9,692 bases of DNA from CAZSVE01 sp964610175 (GCA_964610175.1 CAZSVE010000106.1:1-9692), one strand, 5' to 3'. Numbered from the stretch's first letter, positions 1 to 6,714 are shown. The notes: a model not told the origin generated them from the sequence alone. A program made the numbers and translations.

Positions 1-15
1 CTCGCGGCAACGGGG

Positions 16-39
16 AGGGAGTGGCGCAAGCCTCTCCCT
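16..39 (-). terminator. Hairpin downstream of polA, possible weak terminator
   Basis: A stem-loop lies about 40 bp beyond the polA stop codon. Its arms are 16-21 and 34-39, a T/T mismatch follows, then an inner GGC/GCC, closing on a 4-nt loop at 26-29. On the minus strand it is followed by a C-rich stretch with no U-tract, so it is not a canonical intrinsic terminator. It could stabilise the polA mRNA 3' end or be incidental. Confidence 0.3.
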
Positions 40-79
40 TACCCAATACATGTTCGTACCGCTTCATAGCAGCCTTCCA

Positions 80-2977
80 CTAGTGGGCCGCGTCCCAATT
101 GGCGCCGATTCCAATCTCCACCACCAAGGGAACGGATAGTTCTGCCGCGCGGCTCATGTGTTCGGTAATGGCGGCAGCGGCGGTGTCCAATATATCTTCA
201 GCCACTTCGAAGACCAGCTCGTCGTGTACCTGCATGATCATGCGCGCATCGAGGTTGCCATGGGTGAGCCAGCCATGCAGCCGGATCATGGCGCGCTTGA
301 TGATGTCGGCTGCCGTTCCCTGCATGGGGGCATTGACGGCGGTGCGTTCCGCGTATTGTCTGCGCTGCGCGTTTCGGGAGTGGATGTCGGGTAGGTATAA
401 CCTGCGGCCGAATAGGGTTTCCACGAAGCCTTGCTCGCGTGCCTGTGCGTGGATGGATTCCGTGAAGGTCTTGACGTCCGGGTAGCGTTGGAAGTAGCGG
501 TCCATGTAGTCCTGTGCCTCATCACGTCGGATGCCGAGTTGACGGGCAAGTCCGAAGGCGGACATGCCATAGATGAGACCGAAGTTGATGGCTTTGGCGC
601 GGCGCCGTTGTTCTTTGGTGATGTCTTCGGCGGATACGCCGAATATCTCCATTGCGGTGGCGGCATGAACGTCGGCACCCAGGGAGAATGCCTTGCCGAG
701 CCCTTGGTCGCCGGATAGGTGTGCCATGATACGCAGCTCGATCTGGGAGTAGTCGGCGGCCAATAGACGATAACCGGGTGGCGCGATGAATGCTTGTCGG
801 ATCCTGCGACCCTGTGCGGTGCGAATGGGGATATTCTGGAGATTGGGGTCGGAGGAGGAGAGCCGTCCCGTGGAGGTGACGGCCTGGTGATAATTGGTGT
901 GTACCCGGCCTGATAGCGGATGGATGCGGGTAGGCAGCGTATCGGTATAGGTGGATTTGAGTTTGCCGAGGGAGCGATGTTCCAGGATGAGTCTCGGCAG
1001 GGGGTAATGGATGGATAGTTCTCGAAGAACGGATTCGGCGGTGGATGGTTGCCCCGTGGGGGTCTTGGAATGGACCGGTAATCCCAGGCGGTCGAATAGG
1101 ATCTCCTGGATCTGTTTGGGAGAGGCCAGGTTGAATGGTCCCTCGGCAATCCGATGCGCTTGCCGTTCGATGTCGGCCATGCCGTGGGCGAGCTCTTCGC
1201 TTTGGCGTGCGAGTAGTGTTGCGTCCACCATGACTCCCTGCTGCTCCATCTCGGCGAGCACCGGTACCAACGGCATCTCGATGTCCTCGAATACGGATCG
1301 GAGCCTGGGTGTCCCGCGAAGGCGTGGCCAAAGGGCGTCGTGCAGGGCGAAGGTTACCTCGGCGTCTTCGGCGGCATAGGGTGCCGCTTTGTCCAATGAG
1401 ATTTCGTCGAAGGTGAGCTGCCTGGCATTTTTGCCGGTAGCTTTGCCGGCTATCTCTTGGAATGGAATGATTTTGTATCCGAGGTGTTTCAGGGCGAGGG
1501 TGTCCATGTCGTGCCGGGAAGCGGTGCTGTCGAGTACATAGGACTCCAGCATGGTGTCGAAGGCAAGTCCGGCCATTGGGATCCCATGCCTTGCCAGGAC
1601 CCGACTGTCGTATTTGAGGTTCTGACCTACCTTGGGCCGATTCGGGTCCTCGAGTAACGGACGCAGGGCTTCGAGTACCATGTTTCGTGAGAGTTGCTTC
1701 GGTGCTCCCGGGTAGTCATGCCCGACAGGGAGGTAGGCTGCCTGGTATCGAGGTTTGGCGGCCGTGTCGTGACTATCGGCGGGGGTGTCTTCAGAGATAT
1801 CGTCCGGAGTGTCGCCAGGGATGTCACTGGGGATGTCGCTGGGAATGTCGCCGGAGGCGTTCGATACGTGTCGTGACGCCTGGGATTCATCGGATTCCAC
1901 GGCAAAGGATATGCCCACAATCTCGGCGACCAGGCAATCCAGGCTCGTGGTTTCGGTGTCGAAGGCGAGCAGTGGGGCGTTCCGAAGGCGTTCCATCCAT
2001 ACTTCGAATTGCTCCTGGTCCAGGATCAGTTCGTAACGTATCGTTGCTGGATGGGGGAGAGCGTTGCTACTTTCGGATGGGGAGAGGGATTCGGGGCCGA
2101 TGTTTTTCGGTTTTGTCAAGAGTTCCGAGAGCCAGGTCTTGAATTCGAGTTGCCGGTAGAGGGCCGCGAGACGATCGGTGTCCGGCTGTGCGCGCACGAG
2201 ATCTCGAGGGCCTCGATGATCGCCGTGCTCCAGGGATACATCGCATTTGATGGTGACCAGCTCCCGGGAAATCCGTAGCTGTTCCAGGCTCGTCCGCAGG
2301 TTTTCCCCCACCTTGCCCTTGATTCCGTGGGCGTTGTCCACGATGGCGTCCAAGGAACCATAGGTGTGCAACCACTTGAGGGCGGTTTTTGGCCCAACCT
2401 TGGATACACCCGGCACGTTGTCCACGGCATCGCCCACCAAAGCAAGGTAATCCACCATCAGCGATGGTGAAATCCCGAACTTGTTTTCGACGCCCTTCGG
2501 GTCCAGGCGGCTTCCGTCCATGGTGTTGATCAAAATTACATCGTCCGTGACCAGCTGCGCGAAGTCCTTGTCACCGCTGGAGATCAATACCGATAAACCC
2601 ATGTTCCGGGCGTTTGTGGCCAGGGTGCCGATGACGTCATCGGCTTCCACACCGGGGACCTCGATGATCGGCAGGCCCAATGCCGCCACGACGGCATGAA
2701 GCGGCTTGATCTGTTGCCGTAGCTCATCGGGCATAGGCGGACGATTGGCTTTGTATTCCGGATAGATTTCCTCCCGGAATGTCTTGCCTTTGGCATCGAA
2801 GATTATCGCAATGTGTTTGGGGTCGAGATCGCCCAGGATGCGGCGCAACATATTGACGACTCCGTATACGGCGCCCGTCGGCTCCCCATTGGAATTAGTC
2901 AATGCCGGCATGGCATGGAAGGCACGATACAGGTACGAGGAACCGTCGATGAGGACGAGGAGAGGTTTTTGTTGCAT
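80..2977 (-). CDS. polA: DNA polymerase I
   Basis: Full-length Pol I of 965 residues (E. coli 928). It fills gaps, removes RNA primers in lagging-strand synthesis and acts in excision repair. The N-terminal 5' nuclease (about 1-290) shows LVLIDGSSYLYRAFHA, the ANRPPMP region, EADDVIG, SSGDKDF and the helix-hairpin-helix GDAVDNVPGVSKVGPKTA. The 3'-5' exonuclease keeps all its acidic residues: D340 and E342 (DTET), D457 (NLKYD), and Y534/D538 (YAAED), so proofreading should work. The polymerase domain has motif A (DYSQIELR), motif B (RRRAKAINFGLIYG) and motif C (MQVHDELVFEV, D919). The start is chosen because MQQKPLLVLIDGSS matches the family N-terminus; the ribosome-binding site is weak. A repeat-rich insertion of about 40 residues after exonuclease motif I explains most of the extra length. 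The gene is divergent from thrS and has no operon partner in view. Confidence 0.98.
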   Translation of the reverse strand: MQQKPLLVLIDGSSYLYRAFHAMPALTNSNGEPTGAVYGVVNMLRRILGDLDPKHIAIIFDAKGKTFREEIYPEYKANRPPMPDELRQQIKPLHAVVAALGLPIIEVPGVEADDVIGTLATNARNMGLSVLISSGDKDFAQLVTDDVILINTMDGSRLDPKGVENKFGISPSLMVDYLALVGDAVDNVPGVSKVGPKTALKWLHTYGSLDAIVDNAHGIKGKVGENLRTSLEQLRISRELVTIKCDVSLEHGDHRGPRDLVRAQPDTDRLAALYRQLEFKTWLSELLTKPKNIGPESLSPSESSNALPHPATIRYELILDQEQFEVWMERLRNAPLLAFDTETTSLDCLVAEIVGISFAVESDESQASRHVSNASGDIPSDIPSDIPGDTPDDISEDTPADSHDTAAKPRYQAAYLPVGHDYPGAPKQLSRNMVLEALRPLLEDPNRPKVGQNLKYDSRVLARHGIPMAGLAFDTMLESYVLDSTASRHDMDTLALKHLGYKIIPFQEIAGKATGKNARQLTFDEISLDKAAPYAAEDAEVTFALHDALWPRLRGTPRLRSVFEDIEMPLVPVLAEMEQQGVMVDATLLARQSEELAHGMADIERQAHRIAEGPFNLASPKQIQEILFDRLGLPVHSKTPTGQPSTAESVLRELSIHYPLPRLILEHRSLGKLKSTYTDTLPTRIHPLSGRVHTNYHQAVTSTGRLSSSDPNLQNIPIRTAQGRRIRQAFIAPPGYRLLAADYSQIELRIMAHLSGDQGLGKAFSLGADVHAATAMEIFGVSAEDITKEQRRRAKAINFGLIYGMSAFGLARQLGIRRDEAQDYMDRYFQRYPDVKTFTESIHAQAREQGFVETLFGRRLYLPDIHSRNAQRRQYAERTAVNAPMQGTAADIIKRAMIRLHGWLTHGNLDARMIMQVHDELVFEVAEDILDTAAAAITEHMSRAAELSVPLVVEIGIGANWDAAH
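1782..1853 (-). repeat. 12-bp minisatellite inside polA encoding XD(I/T)P tetrapeptides
   Basis: Six consecutive 12-bp units lie at 1782, 1794, 1806, 1818, 1830 and 1842. The four at 1806-1853 are close copies of GGRRTGTCRCYR (plus strand) and the two at 1782-1805 are degenerate. On the coding strand they give GDIP-SDIP-SDIP-GDTP-DDIS-EDTP, residues 376-399 of PolA. They sit in the loop after the exonuclease I strand (DTET...GISFAVE), where E. coli Pol I runs directly into AAYIPVAHDY. The reading frame is kept. The insert is acidic and proline-rich, so probably a disordered surface loop. Slipped-strand expansion is the likely origin. Confidence 0.85.
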
Positions 2978-3174
2978 GTCTTCGGAGCAGGTTTCGTTGA
3001 TGAGGTGCCGTTGATGAGGTATCGAGAAACGACGGATACTGTTTCCCGCCAGGAAACGGATGCCATTTCCGCAGTCCGCCAGGAAGGTTACCAGGAAAAG
3101 TTACCAATTCATGACATATAATAATCGGTAAAGTCGAAATCCTCGAAATTTCGTACCAGTGGAGCTTTGCCAGG
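2978..3174. other. polA-thrS divergent spacer, proximal part
   Basis: No gene is seen here. The stretch must hold the polA promoter and possibly a thrS promoter. It contains a 12-bp direct repeat, CGTTGATGAGGT at 2995-3006 and 3009-3020. A stem-loop at 3041-3057 pairs GTTTCC with GGAAAC. Further TTTCC and GGAA arms follow up to about 3099 and could pair in alternative ways. A perfect 10-bp palindrome, CGAAATTTCG, lies at 3144-3153. Confidence 0.6.
3117..3122 (+). promoter_or_regulatory. Candidate -10 hexamer TATAAT
   Basis: An exact TATAAT in an AT-rich patch of the polA-thrS spacer. No convincing -35 box lies 16-18 bp upstream, and no extended -10 TGn precedes it. On the opposite strand the same patch reads ATTATTATATG, so it could equally serve polA. 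If used for thrS, the mRNA leader would be about 260 nt and would include both repeat copies. Confidence 0.3.
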
Positions 3175-3256
3175 TATCGGAAAAATCCCGAGAGAACCGA
3201 TGCGTGCGCCAAGACCCGTCCCGCTTCGGTCCTGGCGCGAAGCGCCAAGCATGTTC
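3175..3256 (+). repeat. Intergenic structured repeat, copy 1
   Basis: An 82-bp copy of a repeat found four times in this window in the same orientation. It runs from TATCGG to CATGTTC and shares CGAGAGAACCG and the core CTGGCGCGAAGCG with the other copies. It lacks 6 bp (CAAAGA) of the 5' region seen in copy 2. Predicted stems are 3206-3216 with 3228-3238 (11 positions, one A/C mismatch), or the alternative CGCTTCG/CGAAGCG, 3222-3228 with 3238-3244. A third option is the small GGCGC-GAA-GCGCC. Copy 2 begins 3 bp later. Confidence 0.9.
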
Positions 3257-3259
3257 GTG

Positions 3260-3347
3260 TATCGGAAAAACAAAGATTCCGAGAGAACCGCTGCGTGGAC
3301 CAAGGCTTACCCCGCTTCGGTCTTGGCGCGAAACGCTAACCTGTTTC
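3260..3347 (+). repeat. Intergenic structured repeat, copy 2
   Basis: An 88-bp copy starting 3 bp after copy 1, so the two form a tandem pair. It has a perfect 6-bp 5' hairpin, TCGGAA (3262-3267) with TTCCGA (3277-3282). The central stem is CCAAGGC (3300-3306) with GTCTTGG (3320-3326), fully paired with one G-T. In copy 1 the same positions carry an A/C mismatch, so the change in copy 2 restores pairing. It ends 39 bp before the thrS ATG. Confidence 0.9.
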
Positions 3348-3386
3348 GCCAAAAAGACCTCATACCCCCATAAAATGTAAATCACC

Positions 3387-5345
3387 ATGCCAATCGTTAC
3401 TTTCCCCGACGGCAGCCGCCGTAGTTACGAACAACCCGTTACCGTCCTGGCAGTAGCGACCTCCATCGGCCCCGGGCTTGCCAAGGCGGCGTTGGCGGGT
3501 TCGGTGGATGGTAGCCTGGTGGATCTCTCCCATGTCATGGAGCAGGATCACGCACTGCGGATCATCACCGACCGTGATCCGGAAGGGCTGGAAATCATTC
3601 GGCACTCCACTGCCCATCTGATGGCCCATGCCGTGAAATCCCTTTATCCCCATGCCCAGGTTACCATCGGGCCTGTGGTGGAGAATGGTTTCTACTATGA
3701 TTTTGCCTTCGAGCGCTCCTTCACCGAGGAAGACATCTCTGCTATCGAAGATAAGATGAGACGGATCGCGGCCCAGGACTATCCGGTAACCCGTGAGGTC
3801 GTGTCGCGCGCCGATGCCGTAGCCTTCTTCCACGATCGGGGGGAGAAATATAAGGTAGAAATCATCGAGGGAATCCCGGGCAGTGAGCCTGTTTCTCTGT
3901 ATCGCCAGGGGGATTTCGTGGATCTTTGCCGAGGTCCGCACGTGTCCGGTACCGGCAGGATACGGGCATTCAAGCTCATGAAACTTGCGGGGGCGTATTG
4001 GCGTGGTGACTCACGTAACGAGATGCTACAGCGCATCTACGGGACGGCATGGCCGGATAAAAAGTCTCTGGACGCATATCTTCATCGATTGAGCGAAGCC
4101 GAAAAGCGCGATCATCGAAAGCTTGGACGCCAACAGGACCTGTTCCATTTACAGGAAGAGGCGCCAGGGATGGTTTTTTGGCATGAAAGAGGTTGGATCA
4201 TCTACCGCCTTGTCGAGAATTACATTCGCGACATTATTCGCCGTAATGGTTACCAGGAGATACGTACCCCCCAGGTCGTCGATCGTAGTCTGTGGGAGAA
4301 ATCGGGTCACTGGGACAAGTTCGGAGACATGATCTTCGCCACCCATTCCGAGAACCGCGATTATGCGATAAAGCCCATGAATTGTCCCTGTCACATCCAG
4401 GTCTTCAATCAGGGGCTCAAAAGTTACCGGGAACTCCCGCTGCGTCTGGCGGAGTTCGGCTCCTGCCATCGCAACGAACCCTCCGGCACGCTTCACGGGC
4501 TGATGCGAGTGCGTAATTTCGTTCAGGATGACGCGCATATCTTTTGCACCGAGGACCAGATTCAGTCCGAGGTCGCGAGGTTTATCGATCTCGTATTCCG
4601 GGTCTACCGGGATTTTGGCTTCGAGGATATCCTCATCAACCTTTCCACGCGCCCCGAACAACGGGTAGGCAGCGACGCCATATGGGACAAGGCCGAAAAG
4701 GCCCTGGAACTCGCCTTGAACAATAAGGGATTGGATTGGACACTAGACCCCGGTGAAGGGGCATTCTATGGTCCAAAAGTGGATTTTTCCCTGAAGGACT
4801 CCATCGGTCGAATCTGGCAATGTGGAACCGTGCAGGTAGATTTCTCCATGCCTGGGCGCTTATCGGCACAATATGTTGCCGAAGACGGCAGTCGCCGGAC
4901 TCCGGTCATGTTACACCGGGCGATACTCGGCTCCCTGGAACGATTCATCGGTATCCTCATCGAAGAACATGCCGGACGCCTGCCGGTCTGGCTCGCTCCG
5001 ATTCAGGCATCCCTGCTAACGATTACCGACCGGCAGGCCGAATACGCGCGCAACGTCATGACATTATTGGAGAAACAAGGGTTTCGGGTGCAAACAGACT
5101 TGAGAAACGAGAAGATCGGCCTTAAAATCCGCGAACATACCTTGCAGCGTATTCCCTATCTGTTGATTATCGGAGATCGGGAAGTCGACCAAAATAAGGT
5201 GGCGGTGCGTACGCGGGATGGTGAAGATAAAGGAGCGATGACGCTCCCGGAATTCACGGGGCTTCTCGTTGCGGAAATCGCAGACCATGGCAGCCACAAT
5301 CAGGTGGAGGATTCAGCATCATCTCAGAGAAAAAATTCCGCGTAG
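3387..5345 (+). CDS. thrS: Threonine--tRNA ligase
   Basis: Threonyl-tRNA synthetase of 652 residues (E. coli 642). It charges tRNA-Thr and edits mischarged Ser-tRNA-Thr in the cytoplasm. An N-terminal TGS domain (about 1-61, MPIVTFPDGSRRSY) precedes the editing domain with HSTAH (H73, H77) and the DLCRGPH motif (C181, H185), all catalytic positions present. The class II core shows MNCPCHIQVF (zinc Cys), motif 2 in CHRNEPSGTLHG, and motif 3 in MLHRAILGSLERF. A C-terminal anticodon-binding domain starts near LPVWLAPIQ. The start is fixed by the conserved N-terminus, although no Shine-Dalgarno is evident. A TAAAAT at 3371-3376 would, if it were a -10 box, give an almost leaderless mRNA; its -35 is poor. 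The gene heads the thrS-infC-rpmI-rplT block. E. coli ThrS represses its own translation through a structured leader, but I could not recognise that operator here. Confidence 0.98.
   Translation: MPIVTFPDGSRRSYEQPVTVLAVATSIGPGLAKAALAGSVDGSLVDLSHVMEQDHALRIITDRDPEGLEIIRHSTAHLMAHAVKSLYPHAQVTIGPVVENGFYYDFAFERSFTEEDISAIEDKMRRIAAQDYPVTREVVSRADAVAFFHDRGEKYKVEIIEGIPGSEPVSLYRQGDFVDLCRGPHVSGTGRIRAFKLMKLAGAYWRGDSRNEMLQRIYGTAWPDKKSLDAYLHRLSEAEKRDHRKLGRQQDLFHLQEEAPGMVFWHERGWIIYRLVENYIRDIIRRNGYQEIRTPQVVDRSLWEKSGHWDKFGDMIFATHSENRDYAIKPMNCPCHIQVFNQGLKSYRELPLRLAEFGSCHRNEPSGTLHGLMRVRNFVQDDAHIFCTEDQIQSEVARFIDLVFRVYRDFGFEDILINLSTRPEQRVGSDAIWDKAEKALELALNNKGLDWTLDPGEGAFYGPKVDFSLKDSIGRIWQCGTVQVDFSMPGRLSAQYVAEDGSRRTPVMLHRAILGSLERFIGILIEEHAGRLPVWLAPIQASLLTITDRQAEYARNVMTLLEKQGFRVQTDLRNEKIGLKIREHTLQRIPYLLIIGDREVDQNKVAVRTRDGEDKGAMTLPEFTGLLVAEIADHGSHNQVEDSASSQRKNSA
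5303..5320 (+). promoter_or_regulatory. infC ribosome-binding site and AUC start codon
   Basis: A strong Shine-Dalgarno (GGTGGAGG, 5303-5310) lies inside the 3' end of thrS. It is followed after 7 nt by ATC ATC in the infC frame. No ATG or GTG occurs in that frame before the conserved N-terminal sequence. Use of a non-canonical AUU/AUC-type start is a known hallmark of infC: IF-3 rejects such starts and so represses its own synthesis. The first ATC (5318) has the better spacing; the second (5321) would sit 10 nt away. Confidence 0.75.
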
Positions 5346-5854
5346 TCGAGAAGAAAAATCGCGTAAACGAAGAAATCAAAGTAAATGAGATTCGGGTCAT
5401 CGGTGCCGACGGGTCTCAAATCGGTATAGTAACTCGGGAGCAGGGCCTTGCCTTGGCCGAAGAGGCTCAATTGGACTTGGTAGAGATTGCACCACAGGCG
5501 GACCCGCCTGTTTGCCGTGTGATGGATTATGGGAAATTCCTATTCCAACAAAACAAGAAACGGCAGGCTGCAAAAAAGAAGCAACAACAGGTACAGTTGA
5601 AAGAAATAAAATTTCGCCCGGGTACCGAGGAAGGCGATTATCGAACCAAGTTGCGTAACCTCAAACGATTCCTGGAACAAGGAAACAAAGCCAAGGTGAC
5701 CTTGTGGTTTCGGGGTCGTGAAATGGCACATCAGGATCTGGGTATGCAGCTTCTCAAGCGGATAGAAGCGGACTTGGAAGAGGTGGGGAAGGTTGAGCAG
5801 TTCCCCAAATTGGAGGGGCGGCGTCTCTCTATGGTGCTGTCACCGAAGAAATAG
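5318..5854 (+). CDS. infC: Translation initiation factor IF-3
   Basis: IF-3 of 178 residues (E. coli 180). It binds the 30S subunit, prevents premature joining of 50S, and checks the start codon and initiator tRNA. Starting at ATC 5318, the protein reads (M)ISEKKFRVVEKKNRVNEEI, and RVNEEI is the conserved N-terminal signature. The N-domain continues to the family signature PVCRVMDYGKF (about 65-74). A lysine/glutamine-rich linker leads to the C-domain with KEIKFRPGTEEGDY and FRGREMAHQDLG, ending SMVLSPKK. The next possible start, TTG at 5453, would remove residues 1-45 and most of the N-domain, so it is rejected. The first 28 bases overlap thrS. Autoregulation through the AUC start is expected. 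Confidence 0.93.
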   Translation: MISEKKFRVVEKKNRVNEEIKVNEIRVIGADGSQIGIVTREQGLALAEEAQLDLVEIAPQADPPVCRVMDYGKFLFQQNKKRQAAKKKQQQVQLKEIKFRPGTEEGDYRTKLRNLKRFLEQGNKAKVTLWFRGREMAHQDLGMQLLKRIEADLEEVGKVEQFPKLEGRRLSMVLSPKK

Positions 5855-5977
5855 ATCTGCCGAAATTGCTCCAAGAATCATCCCGTGCGTATGCTGTCGC
5901 TACCGACAACCCAACCCAACCCAAAACAAAATGCATATCGAGTGACGTAACGCATTGTATTGTTTACGCCATTTAGG

Positions 5978-6062
5978 TTTTGGAAAAATAGAAATCTCGA
6001 GAGAACCGCGTGTGCCGAGATTCGCCTCGCTTCGATCCTGGCGCGAAGCGCTAACCTGTTCC
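5978..6062 (+). repeat. Intergenic structured repeat, copy 3
   Basis: An 85-bp diverged copy. The 5' end reads TTTTGG instead of TATCGG, but CGAGAGAACCG and the core CTGGCGCGAAGCGCTAACC are intact. The central stem 6014-6021 with 6035-6042 uses GAT/ATC where copy 1 uses GAC/GTC, a compensatory change. The alternative CGCTTCG/CGAAGCG stem is perfect. It lies between two co-oriented genes of a translation operon, so it is probably transcribed in the mRNA. Confidence 0.85.
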
Positions 6063-6067
6063 ATAGT

Positions 6068-6094
6068 CCGATCATCGGGCCAACCAATCATTGG
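6068..6094 (+). promoter_or_regulatory. Paired 11-bp dyads upstream of rpmI
   Basis: CCGATCATCGG (6068-6078) and CCAATCATTGG (6084-6094) are both palindromes around a central C. They fit one consensus, CCRATCATYGG, and their centres are 16 bp apart. The two differ at symmetric positions, so dyad symmetry is kept in each. They end 24 bp before the rpmI ATG. They could be a protein operator or two small RNA hairpins controlling rpmI-rplT translation. Confidence 0.45.
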
Positions 6095-6118
6095 ACATAA
6101 TCTGTCACGGACAACGAA

Positions 6119-6316
6119 ATGCCGAAAATAAGAACCAAGCGCGGTGCCGCCAAGCGCTTCAAGCCAACCGCGAAAGGTGGGTATAAGCGCGCACAGTCAC
6201 ACCGCAGCCATATTCTCACCAAGAAAAGCACTAAGCGTAAACGCCAGCTTCGATCATTGACGCTGGTACATGCTGCTGACAACCGGGCTGTACGCCGTAT
6301 GTTGCCTTATTCATAA
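6119..6316 (+). CDS. rpmI: 50S ribosomal protein L35 (bL35)
   Basis: A 65-residue, highly basic protein, the normal length for bL35. The N-terminus MPKIRTKRGAAKRFK and the middle segment KGGYKRAQSHRSHILTKKS are the conserved L35 sequence that packs into 23S rRNA. The ATG is fixed by the invariant MPK start; the ribosome-binding site is weak (ACGGAC about 9 nt upstream). It lies in the usual place between infC and rplT, but the gap to infC is unusually long. In gammaproteobacteria its translation is coupled to rplT and repressed by L20. The stop codon lies inside an 8-bp hairpin. Confidence 0.97.
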   Translation: MPKIRTKRGAAKRFKPTAKGGYKRAQSHRSHILTKKSTKRKRQLRSLTLVHAADNRAVRRMLPYS

Positions 6317-6320
6317 GGCA
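6303..6320 (+). promoter_or_regulatory. Hairpin across the rpmI stop codon
   Basis: An 8-bp perfect inverted repeat, TGCCTTAT then TC then ATAAGGCA, embraces the rpmI TAA at 6314-6316. The innermost pairs would open to leave a workable loop. It ends 34 bp before the rplT ATG. There is no U-tract, so it is not an intrinsic terminator. It could act in rpmI-rplT translational coupling or mRNA processing. Confidence 0.4.
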
Positions 6321-6354
6321 TCGTGATTCATCAATTAGCCGAGTATCAAATACC

Positions 6355-6714
6355 ATGCCAAGGGTAAAACGCGGAGTCACGGCCCGCGCACGACACAAAA
6401 AAGTAATCAAACTGGCCAAAGGCTATTATGGTCGGCGTAAGAATGTCTACCGTGTAGCCAAACAGGCAGTCATCAAAGCAGGGCAATACGCGTATCGTGA
6501 TCGTCGTCAACGCAAGCGACGATTCCGTGCATTGTGGATCATTCGAATCAATGCCGCTGCCAGGGAGTGCGGATTATCCTACAGCCGCTTCATGGACGGG
6601 CTCAAAAAGGCAAATATCGAGCTGGATCGAAAGGTCTTGGCCGACATTGCCATCTTCGACCAACCGGCGTTCGCCGCACTTGCCGAAAAGGCAAAAGCGG
6701 CTCTGGGAAATTAG
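6355..6714 (+). CDS. rplT: 50S ribosomal protein L20 (bL20)
   Basis: A 119-residue protein (E. coli 118 residues). bL20 is needed early in 50S assembly and in many bacteria represses its own operon by binding an mRNA site that mimics its 23S rRNA site. The sequence is canonical: MPRVKRGVTARARHKK, then AKGYYGRRKNVYRVAKQAV, then YRDRRQRKRRFRALWI and the globular tail RINAAARECGLSYSRFM. The ATG is fixed by MPRVKRG; the Shine-Dalgarno is weak. It starts 38 bp after rpmI. In many relatives pheS and pheT follow, but here the block ends and no clear intrinsic terminator is visible. Confidence 0.97.
   Translation: MPRVKRGVTARARHKKVIKLAKGYYGRRKNVYRVAKQAVIKAGQYAYRDRRQRKRRFRALWIIRINAAARECGLSYSRFMDGLKKANIELDRKVLADIAIFDQPAFAALAEKAKAALGN

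Larger units (their letters stand above)
5855..6118 (+). other. infC-rpmI spacer
   Basis: A 264-bp gap without a gene in an operon where spacing is often much shorter. It contains a CCCAA triple tandem (5910-5924), repeat copy 3 (5978-6062) and two matched dyads (6068-6094). In E. coli the corresponding region carries the L20 translational operator governing rpmI and rplT. I could not identify an equivalent pseudoknot by eye. Confidence 0.7.

Noticed and set aside
3175..3347. Tandem copies 1 and 2 as a CRISPR-like array
   Set aside because: Repeat units are far too long and diverged, the gap is 3 bp rather than a spacer, and no cas gene is present.
2895..3388. Minus-strand open frames across repeat copies 1 and 2 (peptides with SRQDRS and GSLGIF, or ALRAR and FFRY)
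   Set aside because: They arise from the repeat itself, appear in shifting frames in different copies, lack ribosome-binding sites, and one frame is stopped in copy 2. RNA-type stem conservation explains the sequence better.
5453..5854. infC starting at TTG 5453
   Set aside because: This would delete the first 45 residues, including the conserved RVNEEI segment, and it lacks a good ribosome-binding site.
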